Assembly: GCF_030162935.1 (NCBI RefSeq)
Contig: NZ_JASAUZ010000002.1
Span: 58,750-122,749, forward strand
From: Comamonas halotolerans
GTDB lineage: Bacteria; Pseudomonadota; Gammaproteobacteria; Burkholderiales; Burkholderiaceae_C
Length of the DNA stretch: 64,000 bases
Direction: 5' to 3'
The first letter of the stretch is position 1. Every line of letters begins with the position of its first letter. Under the pieces are notes generated by a model. It did no database searches and was not told the DNA's origin. It saw only the letters and a program-made list of their open reading frames with translations. Positions 56,289-64,000 of this stretch are shown in pieces. A program made the translations under genes and the position numbers.

Positions 56289-56978
56289 TCACGCGGGCGC
56301 CATACCTTGCCGTCGTTTGACCTCGTCACCTGCAGACGAAGCCATGAATGCCAGCAAAGCCTGTACAGCCTCTATGTGCGCCGATCCAGAAACCACACCA
56401 CCCGAAAAAATCGTGTCTATGGCAACTGCCTTCGGCAATGGGCCAACTATCCGAATACCATCGACATGAATCAATTCGCTCAGTTGCTGAAAGCCCAAGG
56501 CCACTTCCCCCGAAGCGACCAACGAACCCACAGGCACTCCAGGCTTGGCCTGCACGCAGCGCGACTGCACCTCCTCGGCAATGCCCCAGCGCACAAACAA
56601 CTGCTGCAGCGCAACGCCGCTGGGCCCTGTCGAATAGCCAATCTTGGGAGCGGCCAGAACCGCCGTACGCAGCGCCTCTTCCGTGGCAATGTTGGGCAGC
56701 GCTGCATGCGCTGGCACAGCCACGGCCGTACTGGAAAGCACCAAATCCACTTTGCTGCCTGCCAGCACATGGCCGCTGGCCACGAGCTTGTCGATAGCGT
56801 CCGAGGCAAGGAACACCACATCAAATGGCTCGCCAGCCTGCACACGCTTGGCCGCATCCACGCCACCCACTGATTCATTGGCCAGCACTGCGCCGCCAGT
56901 TGCCTGCCAGGCCTGGGCCAAGTCGGCCAGCACCTGGCGTGTAGCCATGGAAGAAATACCTCTGAGAACCGTCGCCAC
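56289..56978 (-). CDS. ModA-like solute-binding protein, no signal peptide
   Basis: 229 aa from a GTG at 56978, which has AGGAGA upstream; it then begins VLRGISSMATRQVLADLAQAW, matching ModA-type proteins. Core features: GGVDAAKRVQAGEPFDVVFLASDAIDKL, a VLSSTAVAVPAHA strand, and KIGYSTGPSGVALQQL. It lacks a visible signal peptide from this start, and no modBC genes are present, so it is unlikely to be a molybdate importer. First gene of the pmd operon after an intergenic dyad; the Comamonas cluster also carries an extra gene (pmdU) before pmdK, but a relationship is not shown here. Confidence 0.75.
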   Translation of the reverse strand: MATVLRGISSMATRQVLADLAQAWQATGGAVLANESVGGVDAAKRVQAGEPFDVVFLASDAIDKLVASGHVLAGSKVDLVLSSTAVAVPAHAALPNIATEEALRTAVLAAPKIGYSTGPSGVALQQLFVRWGIAEEVQSRCVQAKPGVPVGSLVASGEVALGFQQLSELIHVDGIRIVGPLPKAVAIDTIFSGGVVSGSAHIEAVQALLAFMASSAGDEVKRRQGMAPA

Positions 56979-57155
56979 GCTGTGTATCTCCTGCGTTGTG
57001 AAGCGCTGCTGCGCTTCGAGGCCATCCACATCGGATGGGCTGCCTCCCTGCCATGACAAGGAATCGGCGCTATCGATACAACGATGACCTTCAAGAAAAC
57101 TGTTGCTACAGATTCTCGCGCTACCCGGCAACATCAACTAGAGGCATTGCTAGCT

Positions 57156-57184
57156 AGCAGCTATGTGAGATTGGCATAGCTGCT
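57156..57184. promoter_or_regulatory. Candidate LysR-type operator, site B (pmd operon promoter region)
   Basis: AGCAGCTATG (57156-57165) and CATAGCTGCT (57175-57184) are a perfect 10+10 inverted repeat with a 9-nt spacer, i.e. CTAT-N11-ATAG. It lies between the pobA stop and the ModA-like gene start, about 180 bp upstream of the latter. Similar sites: 48377-48395 and 60229-60247. Confidence 0.6.
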
Positions 57185-57198
57185 GCCACGTATTGCCT

Positions 57199-58425
<1,227 letters not shown>

Positions 58426-58456
58426 TCATCAAACTCCACGCACCTGACTACGACTT

Positions 58457-58494
58457 TGCGCGATGATCGAGCAAACTGCGCGATAGTCGCGCAA
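58457..58494. promoter_or_regulatory. Tandem palindromic operators between pobA and the IclR gene
   Basis: TGCGCGATGATCGAGCAA (58457-58474) and TGCGCGATAGTCGCGCAA (58477-58494) are near-identical, each a dyad (TTGCGCGA-tga-TCGAGCAA; TGCGCGA-tag-TCGCGCA), and start exactly 20 bp apart, so they lie on the same DNA face. This is a typical layout for an IclR-type regulator controlling pobA and itself. Confidence 0.75.
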
Positions 58495-58518
58495 TAACAT
58501 CAAGAAAGAGACATCAAG

Positions 58519-59292
58519 GTGTCAGATATTGCACATGCAGACTTCATTGCAGGCCTTGCCAAAGGTCTGGCTGTTCTGGAAAGCTTTGATATAGAGCGCC
58601 AACGACTGAATGCAACTTTGGCTGCTCAGCGTGCGGGGTTGACGCGTGCAGCAGCTCGCAGGCATTTGCTCACGCTCACTCACCTGGGTTATCTGGAGAG
58701 TGATGGCCAGTATTTCTGGCTGGCTCCAAAGGTATTGCGCCTGTCAGGAAGCTATTTGGCATCGGCGCGCTTGCCCCGTACGGTACAGCCTGCCTTGCAC
58801 CGCCTCAGTCAAATGACCGGTTTGTCATGCTCTGTCGCTGTGCTTGACGGACACGAAATGGTGATTGTTGCCCGCAGCAGCAATAGCCAACCCGAAATTC
58901 TGCGAACCGTCCATGGCCTGCACCTTGGCAGTCGGCTACCTGCACATGCCACTTCCACTGGCCGGATCATGCTGGCAAATCTCAATGACACTGCGCTGGA
59001 GCAGTGGTTTGCCAAATACCCATTGCCGCGCTTGACGGCCTATACCGTCACGTCGCTACAGCAACTCATGTCCATCCTCTATCTGGTGCGGCAGCAAGAC
59101 CACGCTCTCGCCTGTGAAGAGCATGAAGTTGGCGTTCAGGCTATAGCTGTCCCGCTGCGCGATGCACATGGAAACACGCTGGCAGCGCTGAATGCGGTCA
59201 GCAACCCGCACAAACACACAGCCAAACAGTTGCAGCGCGACATCTTGCCTTTGCTGCAAGACGCAGCCCGCGAGCTGCGCCCCATGTTATGA
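58519..59292 (+). CDS. IclR family transcriptional regulator (PobR/PcaU type)
   Basis: 257 aa with a GTG start at 58519. N-terminal winged helix (FIAGLAKGLAVLESFDIERQRLNATLAAQRAGLTRAAARRHLLTL) and C-terminal IclR effector domain (LSCSVAVLDGHEMVIVARS ... GSRLPAHATSTGRIML ... GVQAIAVPLRDAHGNTLAALNAV). Members of the PobR/PcaU/PcaR group sense 4-hydroxybenzoate or protocatechuate-pathway intermediates. Divergence from pobA and the two adjacent operators make it the likely pobA regulator. Confidence 0.9.
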   Translation: MSDIAHADFIAGLAKGLAVLESFDIERQRLNATLAAQRAGLTRAAARRHLLTLTHLGYLESDGQYFWLAPKVLRLSGSYLASARLPRTVQPALHRLSQMTGLSCSVAVLDGHEMVIVARSSNSQPEILRTVHGLHLGSRLPAHATSTGRIMLANLNDTALEQWFAKYPLPRLTAYTVTSLQQLMSILYLVRQQDHALACEEHEVGVQAIAVPLRDAHGNTLAALNAVSNPHKHTAKQLQRDILPLLQDAARELRPML

Positions 59293-60204
59293 AGGCGTTT
59301 GCGTTTTGATTTCAATTGCCTGTAGCGCCAGCTTGCGCAGCACATCTGACGTGCGCTTGATCAGGGGTGTGGCCTGACGCTTTGCTGATTGGACCAGACA
59401 CAGAGTGCTCATGATCCGGGGCTGCACGATGGGCACCATCGCCAAACGCTGGTCTGTCATCTCCTGGCTCAGTGCGCTGGGCGTCAGTGCGGCAAAACCG
59501 TAACCGCTGCGCACCAGATCCAAAATTGCAGGGACGCTGGACACTTCCCAGACCACATTCAGTTTGACCTGTGACAGCGTGGCCTGCGCCTCCATCAGCT
59601 TGCGAAATATCTGCCCTCGCTGAGGCATGATGAGAGGGTATTTCGACAGTTCCAAAAAATCTACGGAATCTCCCAAATCTTGCAGCTTGTCCTTCAGCCC
59701 CACCAAACATAGCGGCTCTTGAGCAACAGGCATGACCTCAATGTGCGGTTGAGGCTCAGGGGTATATACCAGACCCAAATCCATACGTCCGGTAGTCAGC
59801 CATTCAGCAATGTTCACGGAGAAGCCCTCCGCCACTGCCAATTTGGCTTTGGGCATTTCATTGCTAAAAGCATCAATCAATGGCAGCGTCAAATTCCGAG
59901 CAAGGCTAGGAGGCAGTCCCACGACAATGCGTCCAACAGGCTCATCACGGTGGCTGCTCAAATCTTCTTTGGCCAACGAAACCCGCTGCATGATCGCGTG
60001 ACCATGATCCAGCAGGCGACGTCCTGCATCGGTCAATGCCACACCACGGCCCGTACGAATCAGCAAGGTCTCTCGCAGTTGCGTTTCCAAAGCACGAACC
60101 TGCCGACTCAGTGCTGGTTGTGCAATGTCCAGCAACAACGCAGCTTTGCTAAAACTGCCTGTTTCGGCAACACAGACAAAGGTTTCTATTTGCTGAAGAT
60201 TCAT
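59287..60204 (-). CDS. LysR family transcriptional regulator (nitrogen assimilation control/CynR-like)
   Basis: 305 aa. N-terminal winged HTH: MNLQQIETFVCVAETGSFSKAALLLDIAQPALSRQVRALE; C-terminal periplasmic-binding-like effector domain (GRIVVGLPPSLARNLTLPLIDAF, LDLVRSGYGFAALTPSAL). Its 3' end overlaps the convergent IclR gene by 6 bp. A CTAT-N11-ATAG dyad lies 25-43 bp upstream of its start, between it and a divergent Bug gene, so autoregulation is likely. It may also control the pmd operon and the other Bug gene. Confidence 0.9.
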   Translation of the reverse strand: MNLQQIETFVCVAETGSFSKAALLLDIAQPALSRQVRALETQLRETLLIRTGRGVALTDAGRRLLDHGHAIMQRVSLAKEDLSSHRDEPVGRIVVGLPPSLARNLTLPLIDAFSNEMPKAKLAVAEGFSVNIAEWLTTGRMDLGLVYTPEPQPHIEVMPVAQEPLCLVGLKDKLQDLGDSVDFLELSKYPLIMPQRGQIFRKLMEAQATLSQVKLNVVWEVSSVPAILDLVRSGYGFAALTPSALSQEMTDQRLAMVPIVQPRIMSTLCLVQSAKRQATPLIKRTSDVLRKLALQAIEIKTQTPS

Positions 60205-60228
60205 ATCACCCGGGTAAATACCTAAATC

Positions 60229-60247
60229 CTATACCGTTACAGCATAG
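60229..60247. promoter_or_regulatory. Candidate LysR-type operator, site C
   Basis: CTAT-N11-ATAG followed by CTGCTAG, between the LysR gene and the divergent Bug gene. Placement just upstream of the LysR start is usual for LysR autoregulation with activation of the divergent gene. Confidence 0.55.
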
Positions 60248-60387
60248 CTGCTAGTGCGCTTTTCCATTGGATGCAAACCATGCCGCTGACACAATAAAGT
60301 TTGAAATCATTCCAAATCAAGCAGCCAAACTGCCGTTCAAACCAAAGTGGCTTCCCATAAAGGCCCCCTTGCTAAAAGGAGACAACA

Positions 60388-61386
60388 ATGAATTCGACGA
60401 ACAAGATGAACCGCCGCCACGCCACCTTCACTTTGGGAGCATTGGCAATGGCCTGCATGACGGGCACTCACGCCCAGTCTGCCAGTGCATGGCCTAGCAA
60501 ATCCGTACGCATCATCAATCCATTTCCTGTCGGTGGTGGCCCTGACGGCACATCGCGTATCTTGGCAGACAAACTGGGACGTCTGTGGAAGCAATCCGTC
60601 ATCGTTGAAAACCGCCCTGGTGGAAACGGCTTTATCGCCATCGATGCATTCAAGCGTGGTGCCACCGATGGCACAGACATCATCCAGCTCGACAATGTAC
60701 ACATCGCAGCCTATCCCTCATTGTTCAAAAAGCTGCCCTACGATGTTGAAAAGGATTTCAAGATCGTACTGCCATTGTTTCGCACCTACTTCTTCGTGTG
60801 CGTGCCCAATAACAGCCCCTACAAAACCGTTGCCGACCTGATCGCAGATGCCAAGGCGCGACCTGGCGCGCTCAACTATGGTTCCTGGTCCGTGGGCAAT
60901 CCGGTGCACCTTGGCTCTGCGCTGCTGGAGTCGCTCACCAACACCAAGATGGAACATGTCATTTACAAAGAAACCAGCCAGCTCTACCAGAGTGTTGCCA
61001 ACGGGGAACTGGCATTTGCCCTGGGCTCCTCAGGCACGGCTGGCCCACTGGCTCGCGCAGGCAAATTGCGCTTCTTGGCAGTCATGGCCCCACAGCGCCT
61101 TAAAGGCTTTGAAGATGTGCCAACCATCGCCGAGTCTGGCGGCCCCGCAGAAGCGTTTGTAACTGGCTGGAACGCGCTTGCTGTCTCGCCGAAAACACCT
61201 GACGACGTTGTTGAGAAAATTCGCAAAGACGTCACTGCCGTGCTGCGCGAGCCAGACATTGACCCCAAGTACCAGACCTTTGGATACGTCAGCTACTTCC
61301 CCACGCAACAAGAATTCCAGCAGTTCATGCAAGAGGAAGAAAAGCGGTTCAGCAGCGTCATTCAGCGCAGCAAAATTTCTTTGTGA
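60388..61386 (+). CDS. Bug family solute-binding protein (TctC-like)
   Basis: Second Bug receptor, 332 aa. AAAGGAGA precedes the ATG. Tat/Sec-like signal (MNSTNKMNRRHATFTLGALAMACMT, cleavage near HAQSA, residue 30) then SVRIINPFPVGGGPDGTSRILADKLG and a VENRPGGNGFIAIDAF motif. The RRHATF segment could be read as a weak twin-arginine signal. Divergent from the LysR gene and followed by a terminator; likely an orphan receptor for an organic or aromatic acid. Confidence 0.92.
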   Translation: MNSTNKMNRRHATFTLGALAMACMTGTHAQSASAWPSKSVRIINPFPVGGGPDGTSRILADKLGRLWKQSVIVENRPGGNGFIAIDAFKRGATDGTDIIQLDNVHIAAYPSLFKKLPYDVEKDFKIVLPLFRTYFFVCVPNNSPYKTVADLIADAKARPGALNYGSWSVGNPVHLGSALLESLTNTKMEHVIYKETSQLYQSVANGELAFALGSSGTAGPLARAGKLRFLAVMAPQRLKGFEDVPTIAESGGPAEAFVTGWNALAVSPKTPDDVVEKIRKDVTAVLREPDIDPKYQTFGYVSYFPTQQEFQQFMQEEEKRFSSVIQRSKISL

Positions 61387-61451
61387 GTGAGTTGGTGGCT
61401 GCAGCAAAAGTGCTTGCAATCAGCTATTAAAGTACCCCACAAAACCCATAA

Positions 61452-61489
61452 AAAGAAACGCAGAGCGTTTGTTCGCGCTGCGTTTCTTT
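61452..61489. terminator. Terminator of the Bug gene
   Basis: AAAGAAACGCAG (61452-61463) pairs perfectly over 12 bp with CTGCGTTTCTTT (61478-61489), loop of 14 nt. Can act in both directions. Confidence 0.88.
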
Positions 61490-61558
61490 CAGAAAAATAG
61501 TTGCTTACACCAACATCACCCCATATTTGAGTAGCACTTGGCTTTAGAGTCCGGGTGG

Positions 61559-62325
61559 TTAATTTAACTGCGTCTGCATCAGATGCTGTGCATAGGCACT
61601 GGGCGTTAGCCCGACAAGTGATTTCTTTGGCCGCTCCTCGTTGTATTCTCGGCGCCAAGATTCAATGATGACCCGGGCATGTGCCAGACTTGTGAGCCAG
61701 CGCTCGTTCAAGCATTCATCGCGGAACCTTCCGTTGAACGATTCAATGTAGGCGTTCTGGCTGGGCTTGCCTGGTTCAATCAAGAACAGTTGCACACCCC
61801 GAACATGCGCCCAATTGACCATGGATCGGCTGCAAAATTCTTTGCCGTTATCGGTTCGGATGGCCTTGGGCAAACCCCGTTTATTGCTAGCTCTTCGAGG
61901 ATGCGTACCAGTTGGCTGCCGCTGAGTGAACGTTCAGCCACGATTGCTACCGCCTCATGCGTGGCGTCATCAACCACGGTCAAGCTCTTGATGCAGCGCC
62001 CTTCGGCCGTCCGGTCAAACACAAGTCCATAGACCACACCTGATTGGCCATCGCTGGACGAATCCAAGGGATGCCGCTTGGCCATCGGAGTCTTTTTGCG
62101 CTTGCGCCTCTTCACTTGCAAGCCAGCCTGGGCATACAGGCGTTCAACCGCTTTTGATTGACCAACTCGCCAGATTGGCGCAGCTTCAGAAAAATCATGC
62201 TGCCGCCGTAGCGTCAATGGCGCTGCGGCAATGCGATGATCTTCTGCCGGTTGATAGCGGTAAGCGCTGGCACTCATGCCAATGGCGCGCAGTGCTCGTC
62301 GCTCGCTGAGCCCGTGGCATTTCAT
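61559..62325 (-). pseudogene. IS3-family transposase OrfB, frameshifted
   Basis: The first part (HGLSERRALRAIGMSASAYRYQPAED ... GLVFDRTAEGRCIKSLTVVDDATHEAVAIV) and the second part ([16 protein letters not shown] ... [21 protein letters not shown] ... PTPSAYAQ-like end) lie in different frames; a one-base shift near 61884-61893 breaks the protein after EELAIN. The second Asp (RTDNGKEF) and Glu ([12 protein letters not shown]) of the DDE triad remain, but the first Asp, expected where VVYGLVFDRT is read (usually WSMDFVFDRT), is Gly. The element cannot move by itself. Confidence 0.88.
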
Positions 62326-62356
62326 GTGGCTCCCTCCCCCCGCCTTGCAGGTGCGC

Positions 62357-62610
62357 TCACCACTTTTTCGTCAAGGCTTCTTTCGTCACTTCGTTCTCAA
62401 GCAGCGCATCGGCCAGCAGCCTTTTGAGTCGTCCGTTCTAGGTTTCCAGCTCTTTGAAGCATTTGGCATCGGACACGTTCATACCGCAAACTTCTGCGCC
62501 AAAGATAGTCTGAGAAACCGTGCTGCCGGCACAGCTCAACTACCGGCAAGCCCGTTTCAGCTTCCCACTAGAAGCCAATGATTTGTTCTTCCGTGAATCG
62601 CTTCTTCATA
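62357..62610 (-). pseudogene. IS3-family OrfA remnant
   Basis: Begins MKKRFTEEQIIGF at 62610, then a TAG stop in frame followed by WEAETGLPVVELCRQHGFS. After a small deletion the frame changes and reads GMNVSDAKCFKELET, a second TAG, then NGRLKRLLADALLENEVTKEALTKKW and TGA at 62357-62359. The helix-turn-helix and coiled-coil parts of OrfA are thus recognisable but broken. Confidence 0.85.
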
Positions 62611-62670
62611 TCCAACCTCCTGTCGTTGGGATTGGGCTCCAAGCTCAAGTGTTACTGAAAACGGAGGGAC

Positions 62671-63218
62671 GTCGTAAGTGTAATAAGTGATGAGCTATGC
62701 CCAACAGCATCAGTCGCTCGCCATCAATCGATACCTATCCGGTCAAACCAGCGCAACAGACCACAGCTTTTCTCTATTCCGACTTGAGTCGGGTGCCCCA
62801 GTTCTTTCAGCTTCATCACTGCAGCAATCTTGCATCCTAAGGTCATGTTTTCCATGACTCGGTAGCCTCTGTGGAGCCAATCATCAGGTAATGAGTCTTG
62901 CAGCTGCCGTTATCCCGACAAGCTTCACAGGCCACAGTGAGGGCTGCGTTGCAAGCATCGTGAGAAGGCATGAAATTTACCCGTCTAGCAAACCATTGTT
63001 TGCTGAACTCTGCAGGGCACCTTCGGGGTAACAAATCGTATGGAATTATTAAGCTTTGTTGCACAAGATCAATTGCACAGATAGAGACACGATAAGAATT
63101 TCAAGTCAAATCCAGCATCTGGCTTACGAAAGAGCTAGCTGCATCTACGCTGAAACGGACTGGTGAAGGCTGCTAGGCAACTACGGCGATTTTTTGAAAA
63201 CCCTCGAGACATATTCAC
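62671..63218. other. About 550 bp with no recognised gene
   Basis: No convincing coding sequence, hairpin or RNA gene was recognised. A 73-codon open frame at 62843-63064 (minus, GTG start) has two Cys-x2-Cys-like pairs (CEACRDNGSC) but no ribosome-binding site or family match. Base composition looks more AT-rich and patchy than the core genes to the left. Likely decayed accessory DNA. Confidence 0.5.
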
Positions 63219-63389
63219 ATGAATGACAGGTGCTGCAACCACAATTGCCTACAGGGGCGCAAGTGTCCTAATCGCCAAGGTGGATCTGGTCTTGGCAGTT
63301 TGATCAAATTAATCTGGATACAAATTTCAGCCCCCATAAGAGCTAGCAAAGAAAAAGCGATAGGGGCCGCCAAACGCATAAAAGGCTAA
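63219..63389 (+). CDS. Small Cys-rich protein, 56 aa, unknown function
   Basis: Starts ATG at 63219 and ends TAA at 63387-63389. The N-terminus MNDRCCNHNCLQGRKCPNRQ holds a C-x3-C-x5-C pattern with GRKCP, like small Cys-rich proteins often seen on phages and mobile elements; a single hydrophobic stretch follows (LGSLIKLIWIQISAPI), then a basic tail. No good ribosome-binding site is visible. Could be a metal-binding or membrane-associated peptide; the function is not known. Confidence 0.45.
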   Translation: MNDRCCNHNCLQGRKCPNRQGGSGLGSLIKLIWIQISAPIRASKEKAIGAAKRIKG

Positions 63390-63652
63390 GCTGCGATGCC
63401 CAGTTAGATACCTCACATGACAAACGGGAAATCACACTCCAACGCACAAGCAAGACACTAGGCCTAGGGGGCAATTGTCAGGGCGAAGCGAATCAGTAAG
63501 CCTAAAAAAGGCCTACAGCTCCCTTCAAGGAATTTGCGTCTATAGGCCTCCTGCTCAATATCAAGCTATGGCCTACCAGCTGGTTAGCGTACGAGAAGAC
63601 AACTACCAATCCTGAGCCGTCGCTTCTAATCAATGAGTTCTCAGAGGTTCAC

Positions 63653-64000
63653 TTATTCATTTATTGCCAGCAAATTCTCCTCTGGCACCCAGCCATCCCT
63701 ATTTGTTTTGACGGAGGTGCACCACACCCATCCGTTCATCTTTTGTCGTCCTGTGACGGTTTCACCTTCACTCACATCCAATTCCAAGGCGGCGTAATCC
63801 ATCGTGGCAATGCCCTTTCCATCGCTTTGAATTGAGATAACTTGCATTGGCACCCAACCAGGCTCTTGACCTAACGCTGTACACAAATACCAGTTGTCCC
63901 ATGGTTCCGGCCCTTTATACATCTCTCCTACCAAAAATCTATCGCCTGTTTTAAAGTAAATAGGATTAGGAAATTCACTTTGGTGAGACTTAGAGCTGCT
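63653..64000 (-). CDS. SH3-like domain protein, partial (5' end beyond window)
   Basis: The frame is open from the window edge (64000) to a stop at 63653; the start lies outside. 115 residues are visible: IYFKTGDRFLVGEMYKGPEPWDNWYLC, then GWVPMQVISIQSDGKGIATMDYAALELDVSEGETVTGRQKMNGWVWCTS and GWVPEENLLAIN. Two SH3-like halves, each ending with GWVP, are visible. Such small proteins are stand-alone in many bacteria and have no assigned role. A TTG at 63934 could be an internal start but cuts the first strand of the fold. Confidence 0.8.
   Translation of the reverse strand, partial: SSSKSHQSEFPNPIYFKTGDRFLVGEMYKGPEPWDNWYLCTALGQEPGWVPMQVISIQSDGKGIATMDYAALELDVSEGETVTGRQKMNGWVWCTSVKTNRDGWVPEENLLAINE

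Larger units (their letters stand above)
61549..62670 (-). mobile_element. Decayed IS3-family insertion sequence
   Basis: About 1.1 kb with an OrfA remnant and a frameshifted OrfB, both on minus. Candidate imperfect ends GTCCGGGTGGTTAATTTAAC (61549-61568) and, inverted, GTCCCTCCGTTTTCAGTAAC (complement of 62651-62670) agree at 12 of 20 positions. No target-site duplication was seen. Ends are provisional. Stops, deletion, frameshift and a lost catalytic residue make it inactive. Confidence 0.8.

Noticed and set aside
61549..62670. Target-site duplication around the IS3 remnant
   Set aside because: Flanks next to the candidate ends do not repeat; the ends themselves are uncertain.
62843..63064. 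73-codon minus-strand ORF with CEACRDNGSC
   Set aside because: GTG start, no ribosome-binding site and no recognised family in a decayed tract; kept only as a note.

Overview
The window is a chromosomal segment of a betaproteobacterium, most likely a Comamonas-like member of the Comamonadaceae. This rests on the rimP-nusA-infB-rbfA-truB-typA block, several Bug/TctC-type solute-binding proteins, a DctPQM TRAP transporter, and a protocatechuate 4,5-cleavage (pmd) cluster ordered like that of Comamonas. No rRNA or tRNA gene was recognised.

Layout. 0-5.1 kb: a plus-strand operon of a TRAP transporter (dctP, dctQ, dctM), a DUF2848 protein and an amidase, read here as uptake and hydrolysis of an unknown amide-containing acid. 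5.2-13.5 kb: the minus-strand translation and ribosome-maturation operon. 13.7-16.1 kb: small genes (thioredoxin-like protein, 55-aa basic protein, lipocalin, RcnB-like protein) separated by strong terminators and one REP-like hairpin. 16.2-21.8 kb: yejABEF peptide ABC transporter (minus), divergent from fabI. 22.9-26.6 kb: ZIP metal transporter, periplasmic Cu/Zn superoxide dismutase and Kup potassium transporter. 26.8-32.4 kb: a large hybrid histidine kinase, a REC-GGDEF protein and a secreted minimal ATP-dependent DNA ligase, all closely spaced on plus. 32.4-36.4 kb: a basic amino acid decarboxylase with a histone-H1-like tail, then an NfeD/stomatin pair.

36.5-47.1 kb: a complete type I-F CRISPR-Cas locus. 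The operon cas1, cas2-3, csy1, csy2, csy3, csy4 (cas6f) runs on minus into a leader and an array of 28 repeats and 27 spacers. The array is also read from minus, so the newest spacer lies near 38.2 kb and the degenerate old end near 36.6 kb.

47.3-61.4 kb: an aromatic-acid region. A Bug protein and an aldo-keto reductase precede the pmd operon (minus): ModA-like protein, MFS permease, oxalomesaconate hydratase, aldolase, pyrone dicarboxylate hydrolase, an alpha-beta fused protocatechuate 4,5-dioxygenase and the semialdehyde dehydrogenase. pobA lies upstream and makes protocatechuate from 4-hydroxybenzoate; divergent from it is an IclR regulator with tandem palindromic operators between them. 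A LysR regulator and a second Bug gene follow. Three intergenic regions here share a CTAT-N11-ATAG dyad (TTAT in one site), suggesting one LysR regulon.

61.5-64 kb: an accessory edge with a decayed IS3-family element, a stretch with almost no recognisable genes, a small Cys-rich ORF and the 3' part of an SH3-like protein that runs off the window.
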